The notes beneath the pieces were generated by a model. It ran no database searches. It was not told the origin of the DNA and worked only from the letters and a program-made list of their open reading frames with translations. From Clostridia bacterium (GTDB taxonomy: Bacteria; Bacillota; Clostridia; UMGS1840), in the NCBI GenBank assembly GCA_017468465.1, contig JAFUIN010000001.1, positions 130,876-194,875 on the forward strand: a DNA stretch of 64,000 nucleotides, written 5' to 3'. Position numbers and translations under genes: made by a program. Below are positions 35,236-44,673 of the stretch, in pieces (the first letter of the stretch is position 1; every line of letters begins with the position of its first letter).

Positions 35236-36969
35236 ATGGCATTAGACGCCTGCACATTATGGGCGCTGGCTTATGAGTTGAATAAAAAGCTCAAAGGCGG
35301 CCGTATTGATAAAATTTATCAGATGTCAAAATCACAGGTGTTGCTCACTGTGCGTTCTTTGGGTGAAAACTATCGGCTTCTTCTTTCTTGCGATGCCTCC
35401 AAAGGACGTGTTTGTCTTACCGACCAGTCTTTTGACAACCCTGATACACCGCCGGTTTTTTGTATGCTGATGCGAAAACATCTGTCCGGCGGAAAAATAC
35501 TGGACATTTCTGCAGTCCCCAATGAACGAATTGTAAAAATCACGGCAGAAAGCACCAATGAGCTGTTTGAAATCACCAAAAAAGTGTTGATTGTTGAACC
35601 CATGGGGAAACATTCCAATATCATTCTGACAGATGAAAACAACCGCATCATTGATTCCATTCGTCATATTGACTTTACTTTATCGGAAAAACGTCAGGTT
35701 TTGCCGGGGCTGTTTTATGAAATGCCGCCGCTTCCCGAAAAGGCGGATGCCAAGCGGATGTCCCGGGAAGAATTGTACGGTCAAATGGCGGAGGAAGCGC
35801 AAGGTGGGAAAAGCATTTCTCAGATACTGATGGATCACTTTTTGGGGATGTCTCCCATTTTAGCGCGGGAAATTGAACATCGAAGCGGTGATGATTGCCA
35901 CGATGCAGTGGAGGTTTATCAAACGTTTTTAAGCCATATGGAGGAGTGCTGTTTTACTCCTACACTTTTTATAGAGAAAGAAACCCGCATTCCGCAAGAG
36001 CTTTATATATGGGATTTGCTTCAGTATGGTAATTTTTATGAAAAAGTTGTTTTTCCTTCTGTTAATGAATGTGTGGATTTTTTCTACCGCTCCAAAGAAA
36101 CCAAGCGGAAGCTGGAAGAAAAAAGAGATTCTGTCTCTCAGGTGATAGAAAAAAACCTGAGCCGATTGTATAAAAAAACAGATATTCACGAAAAGAACCT
36201 CAAAAAAGCAGAAAAAAAAGACCGCTACCGTATTTATGCGGAAATTCTGACTGCCAATTTATATCAGTTGACCGAAAACAAAAAAGAGGTTACGTTACCC
36301 AATTATTATGAAGATAATGCTCCCATTACCATTCCCTTGGATGAAACCGTTTCACCGGCAAGAAATGCGAAAAAGTATTTTGAAAAATATAACAAAGAAA
36401 AAAATATGGAAAAAATATCACGGGAAATGCTGGTGGATATCCGTGAAGAGATTTCTTATCTTAAGAGCGTAAAGGATTTGCTCGATTTGAGCAGTGACGA
36501 AAAAAACATTGCGGAAATTAAAGAAGAACTGCTTCTTGGTGGCTATCTTGTGGAAAAATCGCAGAAAAAGAAGAAAAAAGAGTCTAAAATTTCCGGACCG
36601 ATGCAGTTTACTGCTACGGATGGAACCTTGATTTTATGCGGAAAAAATAACCGCCAGAATGACGAGCTAACCTTGAAAATTGCATCTAAACATGATATTT
36701 GGCTTCATATCCGCAACATTCCGGGCTCACACACTGTTATTAAGTGTTTTGGAAGCGAGGTATCTCCCCAAACGCTGTATGAAGCGGCGCTCATTGCAGC
36801 TGCCTACTCCAAAAGTGCAAAGGACACCAAGGCAGCAGTAGACTACACCCGTGTGAAATATGTGAAAAAACCATCCGGTGCGAAGCCGGGAATGGTAATC
36901 TACGACAATTTTGAAACAATCATTGTAGAACCCGACTCCACCCGTGTGGAACAAATGAAACAAAAGTAA
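35236..36969 (+). CDS. rqcH: NFACT protein RqcH (ribosome quality control)
   Basis: The 577-residue protein has the NFACT-N domain (GGRIDKIYQMSKSQVLLTVR..., PPVFCMLMRKHLSGGKI), a helix-hairpin-helix and long coiled coil (residues about 285-440), and the NFACT-R domain (GKNNRQNDELTLKIASKHDIWLHIRNIPGSH in two parts). RqcH adds alanine tails to stalled chains on split large subunits. It is also annotated as fibronectin-binding protein A. It follows pcrA by 11 bases with GGAG upstream. Confidence 0.93.
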   Translation: MALDACTLWALAYELNKKLKGGRIDKIYQMSKSQVLLTVRSLGENYRLLLSCDASKGRVCLTDQSFDNPDTPPVFCMLMRKHLSGGKILDISAVPNERIVKITAESTNELFEITKKVLIVEPMGKHSNIILTDENNRIIDSIRHIDFTLSEKRQVLPGLFYEMPPLPEKADAKRMSREELYGQMAEEAQGGKSISQILMDHFLGMSPILAREIEHRSGDDCHDAVEVYQTFLSHMEECCFTPTLFIEKETRIPQELYIWDLLQYGNFYEKVVFPSVNECVDFFYRSKETKRKLEEKRDSVSQVIEKNLSRLYKKTDIHEKNLKKAEKKDRYRIYAEILTANLYQLTENKKEVTLPNYYEDNAPITIPLDETVSPARNAKKYFEKYNKEKNMEKISREMLVDIREEISYLKSVKDLLDLSSDEKNIAEIKEELLLGGYLVEKSQKKKKKESKISGPMQFTATDGTLILCGKNNRQNDELTLKIASKHDIWLHIRNIPGSHTVIKCFGSEVSPQTLYEAALIAAAYSKSAKDTKAAVDYTRVKYVKKPSGAKPGMVIYDNFETIIVEPDSTRVEQMKQK

Positions 36970-36984
36970 AGGAACGAAGTTGCT

Positions 36985-38505
36985 ATGGTTACATGCTATA
37001 CCTGTGGATTAAATGGAATAGATGCTTACATTGTGGATATCGAAGCAGATGTTACAAAAGCACTGCCTCAATATGATGTGGTGGGGCTTGCCGATATGGC
37101 AATCAAAGAATCCAAAGAACGTGTCAGAAGCGGAATCAAGAATTCCGGATTTGAATTTCCGGCACGAAAAATCACCATCAACTTAGCTCCTGCATCCGTT
37201 CGGAAAGAGGGCACTCATTACGATTTGCCCATGGCAGTTGCGCTGCTTGGTGCATCGGTGGAGCTGGCGCATTTAGGAGAGTATGTAATGATGGGAGAGC
37301 TCTCTTTGTCCGGAGAAATCCGTGGAGTCAGCGGTGTGCTTCCCATGGCAGATTATGCAAAAAAACACGGCTATTCCAAGGTGATTGTTCCACTTGAAAA
37401 CGCAAGAGAAGCGGCACTGGTTCCAAATTTACAGGTCTATCCGGTTTCCGACTTAAAAGAAGTGATTTCCTTTTTGAAAGGGGAAACTGAGATTGCTCCT
37501 TTTGAAGCATCCGAAACCGTTTCGTTTGATGAAATTGACTGGAAACTGGATTTTGCCGACGTAAAAGGGCAAGAAAACGCAAAACGTGCGTTAGAGGTTG
37601 CCTGTAGCGGTGGCCACAGCATTTTAATGAGCGGCACTCCCGGGTCTGGCAAAACCATGTTATCCAAGCGTGTACCCGGGATTTTGCCACCGCTTACCTT
37701 TGAAGAATCAATGGATGTTACCAAAATTTATTCGGTATGCTCCTTGGTTTCCAAGGAACATCCCATGATTGTAAAACGGCCTTTTCGTGCATTGCACCAC
37801 ACAGCATCTACCGTGAGTATTATTGGCGGCGGCACAAAAGCAATGCCCGGAGAGATTTCATTAGCACATAACGGTGTTTTGTTTTTAGATGAGCTTCCCG
37901 AATTCAAACGAGAAGCGCTGGAAGTATTAAGACAGCCGTTGGAGGATAAAAAAATCAACGTTACCCGAGTCAGCCGTTCTGCCGAATATCCCTGCAATTT
38001 TATGATTATTGCAGCAATGAATCCTTGCCCTTGCGGTTATTACGGCTCTCATATCAAAGAATGCAGCTGTACGCTTGACCAGATAAAAAAATATCAGAAA
38101 AAAATATCCGGACCGTTGTTGGACAGAATTGATATTCAAATAGAAGTTCCGTCTGTTAACTATGATGAAATTGCTTCTTTAGAAAAGGCAGAATCTTCTC
38201 AAACAATTCGAGACAGGGTAATAAGAGCCAGAGAAATTCAGAAGATGAGATATCAAGGTGAGGGGATTCTCACCAATGCAGAGCTGACTGCACCTTTGGT
38301 AAAGAAATATTGCGTTTTGACACAAGATGCACAAAATATGATGAAACAGGCATTTTCTGTGCTGGGGCTGACAGCCCGCGGATACGACAAGATTATCAAA
38401 GTGGCGAGAACCATTGCCGACCTGGAAGAATCAGAGCTGATTCAAATGCACCATCTGGCAGAGGCAATCAGCTACCGTGATATCGAAAACAGAATGATGT
38501 ATTGA
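36985..38505 (+). CDS. YifB/ComM-family Mg-chelatase-like AAA ATPase
   Basis: The 506-residue protein has an N-terminal Lon-like fold (VDIEADVTKALPQYDVVGLAD, SGEIRGVSGVLPMADYA), Walker A GTPGSGKT (about residue 218), Walker B LFLDELPEF and the zinc-like NPCPCGYYG motif. ComM is a hexameric helicase that aids branch migration in natural transformation; the role in Clostridia is inferred. It lies 15 bases after rqcH in the same transcript. Confidence 0.93.
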   Translation: MVTCYTCGLNGIDAYIVDIEADVTKALPQYDVVGLADMAIKESKERVRSGIKNSGFEFPARKITINLAPASVRKEGTHYDLPMAVALLGASVELAHLGEYVMMGELSLSGEIRGVSGVLPMADYAKKHGYSKVIVPLENAREAALVPNLQVYPVSDLKEVISFLKGETEIAPFEASETVSFDEIDWKLDFADVKGQENAKRALEVACSGGHSILMSGTPGSGKTMLSKRVPGILPPLTFEESMDVTKIYSVCSLVSKEHPMIVKRPFRALHHTASTVSIIGGGTKAMPGEISLAHNGVLFLDELPEFKREALEVLRQPLEDKKINVTRVSRSAEYPCNFMIIAAMNPCPCGYYGSHIKECSCTLDQIKKYQKKISGPLLDRIDIQIEVPSVNYDEIASLEKAESSQTIRDRVIRAREIQKMRYQGEGILTNAELTAPLVKKYCVLTQDAQNMMKQAFSVLGLTARGYDKIIKVARTIADLEESELIQMHHLAEAISYRDIENRMMY

Positions 38506-38526
38506 TACATAAAGGAAACATAGATT

Positions 38527-39798
38527 ATGGGGATTTATGAATCGCTGAAGCAATTTCGGGAAATTTCTTTTCATATGCCCGGGCATAAGGGGAACATTCC
38601 GGTTCCTGTTGTTGATGTTACAGAACTAAACGGAACCGATAACCTGATGTGTCCTGATGGCATCATCCTGCAGTCACAACAACATATGGCAAAAGTTTTG
38701 GGGAAAAAGGAAGCGTTTTTCCTTACCAACGGGGCATCCAGCGGAATTCTGGCAAGTATTCTTGCGAGCGTTTCGGATGGGGATACGGTTTTGGTGGATC
38801 GTAATTGTCATGTATCGGTCATGAACGGCTTGATTTTGTCCGGCGCGGTTCCTAAATTCATATATCCAAAAGAAAACAAGCAGTTTGGGATTCCCAGCCC
38901 GTTATCAGCCGGGGAGGTTACCTACAGTGGAGAAAAGGCTGTCATTCTCACTTCTCCGACCTATTACGGGGAAGTGTCTGATGTGGAAAGCATTCGGGCA
39001 AAAGTTGGCGATGCCATTCTCATTCAGGATGAATCCCACGGGGCGCATTTCTATTTTTCACCCCATTTGAAGCACTGCCGCACCGATGCTGCCGACCTGA
39101 GCGTCTTAAGCTTTCATAAAACGATGCCCACCTTGAATCAAGGAGCGGTGCTGACTTTGAACTCGGAAAAAATATCTTCTGAACGAGTCAAACAGGCAAT
39201 CAATATGGTCACAACCACCAGCCCGTCTTATCCCATTTTATCTTCTTTGGATTACTCCGGAATGTATGGGGCAGAACTCTATGAAAAGGATACTATCATC
39301 ACAAAAATAAAAACTTTGAAACAGGCATTGCTTCGAGAAACCAATCTTCGTATTCTGGAAAATGATGATTGCTATAAGCTGTTTGTCAACTGCGATGGGG
39401 TAAATCTTTCTGCCAAAGAAATACAAACCATTTTAGAAGAAAAGCATGCCATCTATATTGAGGGCGTTTTCGGAAACAATCTCCTTTTTATGTTTTCACC
39501 CTGCAACCGTACTGAAGAGGTGGAGCTGCTTCAGCAAGCACTGTTGTCTGTGGATTTACTGCCCGAAAACAAGAAAACACCCGCCGTTCCTGTGTTGAAA
39601 CTGACACAGCAAATGTCTCCCCGGGAGGCGTATTTCAGCGAGGGAGAGGTCATTCCGGCAAAAAAAGCTGTGGGAAGAGTTTCCAAAGAAAACATCACAC
39701 AGTTTCCCCCTTGTGTTCCATTGGTAACCATTGGGGAAAAACTGACAGAAGAAGCTGTTTCTTATTTAGACCGTGACTTTATAGAGGTCGTGAAATAA
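38527..39798 (+). CDS. Orn/Lys/Arg decarboxylase-like PLP enzyme
   Basis: The 423-residue protein shows the family start (SFHMPGHKGN), TNGASSGILASILASVSDGD, QDESHGAHF and the PLP lysine in LSFHKTMPTLNQGA. A reduced C-terminal domain follows (ENITQFPPCVPLV). Members make diamines such as cadaverine, putrescine or agmatine; the substrate is not clear. It is the last gene of the run beginning at 30936, 21 bases after the ComM-like gene. Confidence 0.88.
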   Translation: MGIYESLKQFREISFHMPGHKGNIPVPVVDVTELNGTDNLMCPDGIILQSQQHMAKVLGKKEAFFLTNGASSGILASILASVSDGDTVLVDRNCHVSVMNGLILSGAVPKFIYPKENKQFGIPSPLSAGEVTYSGEKAVILTSPTYYGEVSDVESIRAKVGDAILIQDESHGAHFYFSPHLKHCRTDAADLSVLSFHKTMPTLNQGAVLTLNSEKISSERVKQAINMVTTTSPSYPILSSLDYSGMYGAELYEKDTIITKIKTLKQALLRETNLRILENDDCYKLFVNCDGVNLSAKEIQTILEEKHAIYIEGVFGNNLLFMFSPCNRTEEVELLQQALLSVDLLPENKKTPAVPVLKLTQQMSPREAYFSEGEVIPAKKAVGRVSKENITQFPPCVPLVTIGEKLTEEAVSYLDRDFIEVVK

Positions 39799-39892
39799 AA
39801 ATCTCAAAAAAAAGCTTGCAATTTCAAGAGAACTATGATAAAATACTTTACGGTCTTAAGTTTTTGTTCGTGCGTGCGAAAAGGAGAACAGT

Positions 39893-40039
39893 ATGATTTA
39901 TAAATGCTCTTTGTGTGAGTTTGTTTTTGAAAGACGTGGCGAAACCATTCAATGCCCAAATTGCGGGAAATACTCTGTTTCGGAAGCAAAGCCGGAGGAA
40001 CAGGAACAATTCCGTGAGCTTCAGGAAAAAAGTAAATAA
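39893..40039 (+). CDS. 48-residue zinc-ribbon protein
   Basis: This small gene encodes a protein starting MIYKCSLCEFVFERRGETIQ, then CPNCGKYS, a four-cysteine CxxC...CxxC zinc ribbon or rubredoxin-like knuckle, followed by a charged tail. An AAAGGAGA site lies about six bases before the ATG and the frame ends just before a terminator, so it is a credible gene. The function is unknown. It might be a rubredoxin-like or transcript-binding protein. Confidence 0.75.
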   Translation: MIYKCSLCEFVFERRGETIQCPNCGKYSVSEAKPEEQEQFRELQEKSK

Positions 40040-40045
40040 CAAAAT

Positions 40046-40087
40046 AAAGGCTGTAGCAAAATACATTGATTTTGCTACAGCTTTTTT
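40046..40087. terminator. Bidirectional terminator (GCAAAAT-type hairpin)
   Basis: AAGGCTGTAGCAAAAT pairs with ATTTTGCTACAGCTTT (one bulge), flanked by A-runs and T-runs. It ends the zinc-ribbon gene and overlaps the feoB stop codon. The stem shares GCTGTAGCAAAAT with the repeats at 44338 and 48066. Confidence 0.85.
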
Positions 40088-42191
40088 AGTAAAACAGTCG
40101 GGACACAGAGTGAATCAAAAAACAAAGAATCAAGCCGACCAGAGCGGGAAGCAGGGCAGAAACGATCATCCATTTACTGCTTTTAGTTTCCTTTTTTATG
40201 GTTAGAAGTGTTGTGGAGCAGGGCCAGTGAAACAGGCAAAAAACCATAGTACAGATGGCGGTAATTTGTGTCCATCCGTTTTCCAGAAAAACAGCTTTCA
40301 TCTGAAGAAGACTGCTTGCCTCTTCTAAGCTTCCTTTCGACAGATATGCCATCAGCATAATGGGAACCACAATTTCGTTGGCAGGAAGCCCCAAAAGAAA
40401 GGCAGTTAAAATAACACCGTCCAGCCCCACCCAGCCGGCAAATGGATTTAAGAATTGGCTGATATAGGTGAGTATGGTTTGAGAACCGATTTGCACATTG
40501 GCACAGAGCCATAAAACGAGTCCGGCAGGTGCCGCCACAGCCAAAGCTCTTCCCAAAACATACAAGGTTCTGTCGAACACGGAGCGTATGAGAATTTTCC
40601 CAATGTTTGGTTTTCGGTATGGCGGAAGCTCCAAGGCAAAAGAGGAGGGGTGTCCCCGAAGAATGGTTTTGGAAAGGAACCGGGAGACTAAAAAGGTCAT
40701 GAGCACGCCCAACGCAACAGCCAGGGTAAGATACAATGCTTGCCACAGCGAAGAATAGGGTGAACTTCCGGCAAAGAAAATGGTAATCAAAGCAATGAGA
40801 GTTGGAAATCTTCCGTTACAGGGAACAAAACTGTTGGTCAGAACAGCAATCAGCCGTTCTCTTGGGGAATCTATAATGCGACAGCCTACCACACCGGCAG
40901 CATTACAGCCAAAGCCCATACACATGGTTAACGCTTGTTTTCCGCAAGCTTTACAGCTTTGGAATGCTTTATCCATATTAAAGGCAATTCTGGGAAGATA
41001 GCCCAAGTCTTCTAAGAGTGTAAAAAGAGGGAAGAAAATTGCCATGGGCGGAAGCATCACAGAAACAATCCAGCCAACAACCCGAAAAATTCCCGAACAA
41101 AGCATTTCACACACCCAAGTTGGCAGCCCGATGTGCACACATCCGGCATAGAACAGTTTTTCCAGAAAAGTAAACAGCTGCGAAAGCATTTGAGAGGGGT
41201 AGTTTGCACCGGTGATGGTCAGCCAGAATATCCCTGCGAACAGTAGCAACATTAAGGGGATTCCGGTCAGTTTTCCGGTTAAGAGACGGTCGATTTTACG
41301 GTCTCTTGTTTCATAGGCTTCATTTCCGAAGTGAAGGACTGCTTTCCCGATTTTTTCTGCTTGTTTTACCAGCGAGGACACGATCACATCCTGAAAAGCT
41401 TCTTTTGTTTGATATTGTTCGTTCAGCAGCTCCTTTTCGTGATTCCAAGTGTTTTCCAGATTTTCAATTTGTGAAAATTCCTTTGGAAATTCGTTTTGTT
41501 CCAGAAGCTGTTTTGCCGTCCGTCGGGCAGTTGTTTTGTTTTCTTCTTGAAAATATGTAGCCAATGAGGAAATGGCACTTTCAATGGGCTGGGGATAGGT
41601 CACACAGTATGCCCGGGTGGGAGGAGAACTTAAAAGCTGCTCCACAGTATCCATCAGTTTTGTTAATCCTGCTTTTCTTTTGGCACTGGTAGTTACCACG
41701 GGTACCCCCAGGAGAGTTGACAGCTTTTCTTGATCAATATCAATTTTTTTCTTTTTCGCCTCATCCATCAGGTTGATGCAAACAACAACTTTTGGTGTGA
41801 TTTCCAATATCTGAAGCACCAGATTTAAGTTCCGTTCCAGACAGGTAGCATCGCACACTGCAATGACTGCATCAATATTACCATAGCAGAGAAAATCTCT
41901 TGCCGCTTCCTCCTCTTTTGAGTGAGAAAGCAGGGAATAGGTTCCCGGAATATCTACCAGAATATATTTTTTCCCATGATGACTGCAAATGCCGCGGGCA
42001 TTGGTTACGGTTTTCCCGGGCCAGTTTCCGGTGTGCTGATGCATTCCCGTAAGAGCATTAAAAACAGTACTTTTTCCAACATTTGGGTTCCCGGCAAGAG
42101 CAATTATGCAGTCGGTGGGATGCTCTTTTTTGATGTTATAGTCCTCCAAGGCAGACGTGTTGTTCAACTGAAGAAGCGGAGCTGTTATCAT
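40086..42191 (-). CDS. feoB: Ferrous iron transport protein B
   Basis: The 701-residue protein has an N-terminal GTPase (G1 GNPNVGKS, G3 DIPGTYSL, G4 NLMDEA), a helical linker domain, and a membrane part with two Gate domains (SFVPCNGRFPTLIAL and LGLPANEIVVPIMLMA). It imports Fe(II) under anoxia. The start was placed at the ATG giving MITAPLLQ, because a TTG three codons earlier is too close to the AAAGGG site. feoA lies 72 bases upstream on the same strand. Confidence 0.96.
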   Translation of the reverse strand: MITAPLLQLNNTSALEDYNIKKEHPTDCIIALAGNPNVGKSTVFNALTGMHQHTGNWPGKTVTNARGICSHHGKKYILVDIPGTYSLLSHSKEEEAARDFLCYGNIDAVIAVCDATCLERNLNLVLQILEITPKVVVCINLMDEAKKKKIDIDQEKLSTLLGVPVVTTSAKRKAGLTKLMDTVEQLLSSPPTRAYCVTYPQPIESAISSLATYFQEENKTTARRTAKQLLEQNEFPKEFSQIENLENTWNHEKELLNEQYQTKEAFQDVIVSSLVKQAEKIGKAVLHFGNEAYETRDRKIDRLLTGKLTGIPLMLLLFAGIFWLTITGANYPSQMLSQLFTFLEKLFYAGCVHIGLPTWVCEMLCSGIFRVVGWIVSVMLPPMAIFFPLFTLLEDLGYLPRIAFNMDKAFQSCKACGKQALTMCMGFGCNAAGVVGCRIIDSPRERLIAVLTNSFVPCNGRFPTLIALITIFFAGSSPYSSLWQALYLTLAVALGVLMTFLVSRFLSKTILRGHPSSFALELPPYRKPNIGKILIRSVFDRTLYVLGRALAVAAPAGLVLWLCANVQIGSQTILTYISQFLNPFAGWVGLDGVILTAFLLGLPANEIVVPIMLMAYLSKGSLEEASSLLQMKAVFLENGWTQITAICTMVFCLFHWPCSTTLLTIKKETKSSKWMIVSALLPALVGLILCFLIHSVSRLFY

Positions 42192-42263
42192 TTGTATCAA
42201 TCCCTTTCTTGCTGTTTTATGAGAGAAAAGCAGGGCTTATCTATGGGAACGCCCTGCTTTCTT

Positions 42264-42497
42264 TTATGGATTCATTAAAATGGTTTTGGAATCGCTTTTA
42301 CGCAGTGCAATCAGGGCACCTCGTATCCGATAGGCAACCGGGTCACCGGCAGGACTTTTCAGCACACACTCAATTTTTGTTCCGTGGATAATTCCAAGGT
42401 CTTGCAGTCTCCGACGCATAGAGCCGGAGGTCTGCAGCTGACAAACTGTAGCGCTTTGCCCCACCGGAAGCTGCGATAATGGAAACTCCAAATTCAT
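42264..42497 (-). CDS. feoA: Ferrous iron transport protein A
   Basis: The 77-residue SH3-like protein reads LSQLPVGQSATVCQLQTSGSMRRRLQDLG, then GTKIECVLKSPAGDPVAYRIRG, as in FeoA. It supports FeoB activity. GGAGG precedes the ATG by eight bases. It is the first gene of feoAB. I could not define a convincing Fur-type operator upstream. Confidence 0.93.
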   Translation of the reverse strand: MNLEFPLSQLPVGQSATVCQLQTSGSMRRRLQDLGIIHGTKIECVLKSPAGDPVAYRIRGALIALRKSDSKTILMNP

Positions 42498-42595
42498 ATT
42501 GCAAACCTCCGGTTGATAATTTTTTTTGAAACGTATGTTCCTGCTTACAGTATATGAAGAAAACGGGAAGCTGTGAAAAATCTGTCCAAAAAGAC

Positions 42596-42624
42596 TTGCA
42601 CTTTTTTTCAGGAAGTAGTATAAT
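42596..42624 (+). promoter_or_regulatory. Promoter of the aldose epimerase-type gene
   Basis: TTGCAC, 17-base spacer, TATAAT, about 33 bases before the start codon. Confidence 0.65.
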
Positions 42625-42657
42625 GAAACTATCTTACAGTAAACGAGGTTTCAAATT

Positions 42658-43545
42658 ATGGAATATGAATTACAATATCAATCTATGAAAGCAATTTGCA
42701 CCACAGTAGGCGGTGAGTTAATTTCTCTTTCCAGAAACGGTGAAAGAGAAGTAATTTGGCAAGGGGATGAAACCTATTGGAATGGCAGAAACCCCAATTT
42801 GTTTCCCATTGTCTGCAGTTTGAAGAATTCCAAAACAGTGATTGACGGAACAGAATATACCATCCCAAAGCATGGCTTTGTCAGACGAAAAGAGTTTGAA
42901 ATGGTAGAAAAAACTGACAGAAGCATCACGTTTTTATATCGTGACAATGAAGAAACCAAACAGCACTACCCGTTTTCCTTCTCTTTTTATGTAACGCATA
43001 CATTAACCGAAGACGGCTTTATTACAGAATATCGGGTAGAAAATACTGATACCAAGACCATGCTGTTCGGGCTTGGCGGACATACCGCATACAACTGTCC
43101 CATGAAAGAGGGAGATGCCTTTACCGATTATGAAATTCGTTTTTCAAAAACGGAAACCAATCCGGTGTACCAGTGCATTCCGGAAGACTTGGGCGGTCTT
43201 TTGTATGAAAAAGGGATTCGCACAGAGTATCAGAATGTGTCAAATATTCCTTTGCGTTATGATATTTTTGATTTGGATGCTCTGATTTTTTCCAAGTTGA
43301 ATTCCGATACGATTCAGTTGGTACATAAAACCAAAGGCTACGGGGTAGAAGTAAAAGTAAACGGTTTTTCTTCTTTAGGCATCTGGACTCCTATCAAAAA
43401 AGAAGCTCCGTTCCTTTGCATTGAACCCTGGACCATTATTCCCGATAAAGAAGACACCAATGGTATCTTTGCCGACAAGCCGAATATTACAGCATTGCCT
43501 GCCGGAGAAACCAAGGCGTTTTCTTATACGGTTCGCTTGCTATAG
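42658..43545 (+). CDS. Aldose 1-epimerase family protein
   Basis: The 295-residue protein resembles the LacX-type galactose mutarotase group: GGELISLSRNGEREVIWQGD, NLFPIVCSL, KHGFVRRKEFE, LGGHTAYNCP and CIEPWT. These motifs hold the catalytic His and Glu positions of mutarotases. It should interconvert anomers of a sugar or hexose phosphate; the sugar is not clear. The next gene follows 14 bases after the stop. Confidence 0.87.
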   Translation: MEYELQYQSMKAICTTVGGELISLSRNGEREVIWQGDETYWNGRNPNLFPIVCSLKNSKTVIDGTEYTIPKHGFVRRKEFEMVEKTDRSITFLYRDNEETKQHYPFSFSFYVTHTLTEDGFITEYRVENTDTKTMLFGLGGHTAYNCPMKEGDAFTDYEIRFSKTETNPVYQCIPEDLGGLLYEKGIRTEYQNVSNIPLRYDIFDLDALIFSKLNSDTIQLVHKTKGYGVEVKVNGFSSLGIWTPIKKEAPFLCIEPWTIIPDKEDTNGIFADKPNITALPAGETKAFSYTVRLL

Positions 43546-43559
43546 AAAGGGTAGATAAT

Positions 43560-44327
43560 ATGATGACAAAATATCCCTTTTGGGTGTTAAAGAGCGATGC
43601 TCGCCGGCTGCTCAAAGGAAAGTGGAATGCTGTGGTGCTTGCTCTGTTTATTCCATTTCTTTTGTATACAGCATTTGTTGTAAAGCTGACACAGCTTTTG
43701 CAGGAGACACCGTCACTTGCACAGCAGGAATCGTTTTTCTGGCTTCAATATGGTGTCACCATGGGCTTTACCGTGGTTTTGGAATTGATTTCTGTCGGAA
43801 TTTTCCGCAATCTTCAGCCAAATCGGGAAAAAGCAAGCTGCCTGAATATCTATGCGGTAGGGTTCCAAAACTTTTTTAAGCTTCTTCCTACCTTGCTCAT
43901 AAAGGTCGGCTTTCCATTAGCAATGAGCTTGCTGTTATCCTCAGAATGGACGAACCTTTTTTACGATTATCTGATGTTCAGTCTGATGAGTATGGAAACG
44001 TATATCGTGATTCTTCAGATCGTTTCTATGCTGTTGGAAATTCTGACATTGTATTTCACGCTTTCTTTGCTGATGGTTCCTTGCATTCTGTCACACCGTC
44101 CGGAATGCGGCGGCATTGCAGCAATAAAAGAAAGCTTTTTGTTGTCAAAAGGGAACAGAATTTATCTTGTAGGCTTAAGCTTCAGCTTTTTTGGCTGGAT
44201 TCTGCTGGGAAGCCTGGCATTCACCATTGGTATTTTATGGGCAATGGCATATTTAGAGACTGCATATTTTGCATATTACAGACGGTTGGTATTTCATCAT
44301 GAAAATATCGTGGAAATAAATGTATAA
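43560..44327 (+). CDS. DUF975-like integral membrane protein
   Basis: The 255-residue protein has about five to six hydrophobic helices. It begins KSDARRLLKGKWNAVVLALFIPFLLY, the kind of start seen in DUF975 proteins, and has CGGIAAIKESFLLSKGNRIYLVGL near residue 181 (quoted in two parts, split after LSKG). No function is known for the family. It is probably cotranscribed with the epimerase gene. It ends just before a noncoding repeat. Confidence 0.65.
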   Translation: MMTKYPFWVLKSDARRLLKGKWNAVVLALFIPFLLYTAFVVKLTQLLQETPSLAQQESFFWLQYGVTMGFTVVLELISVGIFRNLQPNREKASCLNIYAVGFQNFFKLLPTLLIKVGFPLAMSLLLSSEWTNLFYDYLMFSLMSMETYIVILQIVSMLLEILTLYFTLSLLMVPCILSHRPECGGIAAIKESFLLSKGNRIYLVGLSFSFFGWILLGSLAFTIGILWAMAYLETAYFAYYRRLVFHHENIVEINV

Positions 44328-44334
44328 TAAAAAA

Positions 44335-44668
44335 GGGGCTGTAGCAATATGAATTTCATTTTGCTACAGCTCCTGTTCTATTTGCTGGTTACTCATTTGT
44401 GCGGTCTGCACATTTTGCTACAGCCTCTTTTTTGGCTGGACGAAAAATGGTGCAGAATGAAAAAACTGAGCAAAAGCAGGGGCTTCCCTTGCTTTTGGTT
44501 ACCCGAAGGCGTACATAGGTACGTCGAGAGGCGAAGTTTTTTCATAGCATTCTGTTTTTATTTTTTGTTACATGATTTGTTACACATTTTTTCGTGTTAA
44601 AATTCAAATTTACCTGTTCTATTTACTGGTTGTTCATTTGTGCGGTCTGCACATTTTGCTACAGCCGA
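44335..44668 (+). repeat. Dispersed noncoding element, copy A (composite)
   Basis: It begins with hairpin GCTGTAGCAA...TTTTGCTACAGC and ends CACATTTTGCTACAGCC. Its body includes the blocks GTGCAGAATGAAAAAACTGA, GCAAAAGCAGGGGCTTCCC, GGTTACCCGAAGGCGTACAT and CGTCGAGAGGCGAAG. The opposite-strand sequence of 48066-48362 matches block by block. The tail unit (TTCTATTT...CATTTGTGCGGTCTGCACA) occurs twice here, near 44375-44425 and 44617-44667, so this copy is nested or partly duplicated. There is no coding frame. It fills the gap between the DUF975-like gene and spoVT. Confidence 0.8.
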
Positions 44669-44673
44669 TTTTG

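Noticed and set aside
42498..42595. Fur-type operator for feoAB
   Set aside because: I could not find a convincing inverted GATAAT-like pattern near a clear promoter.
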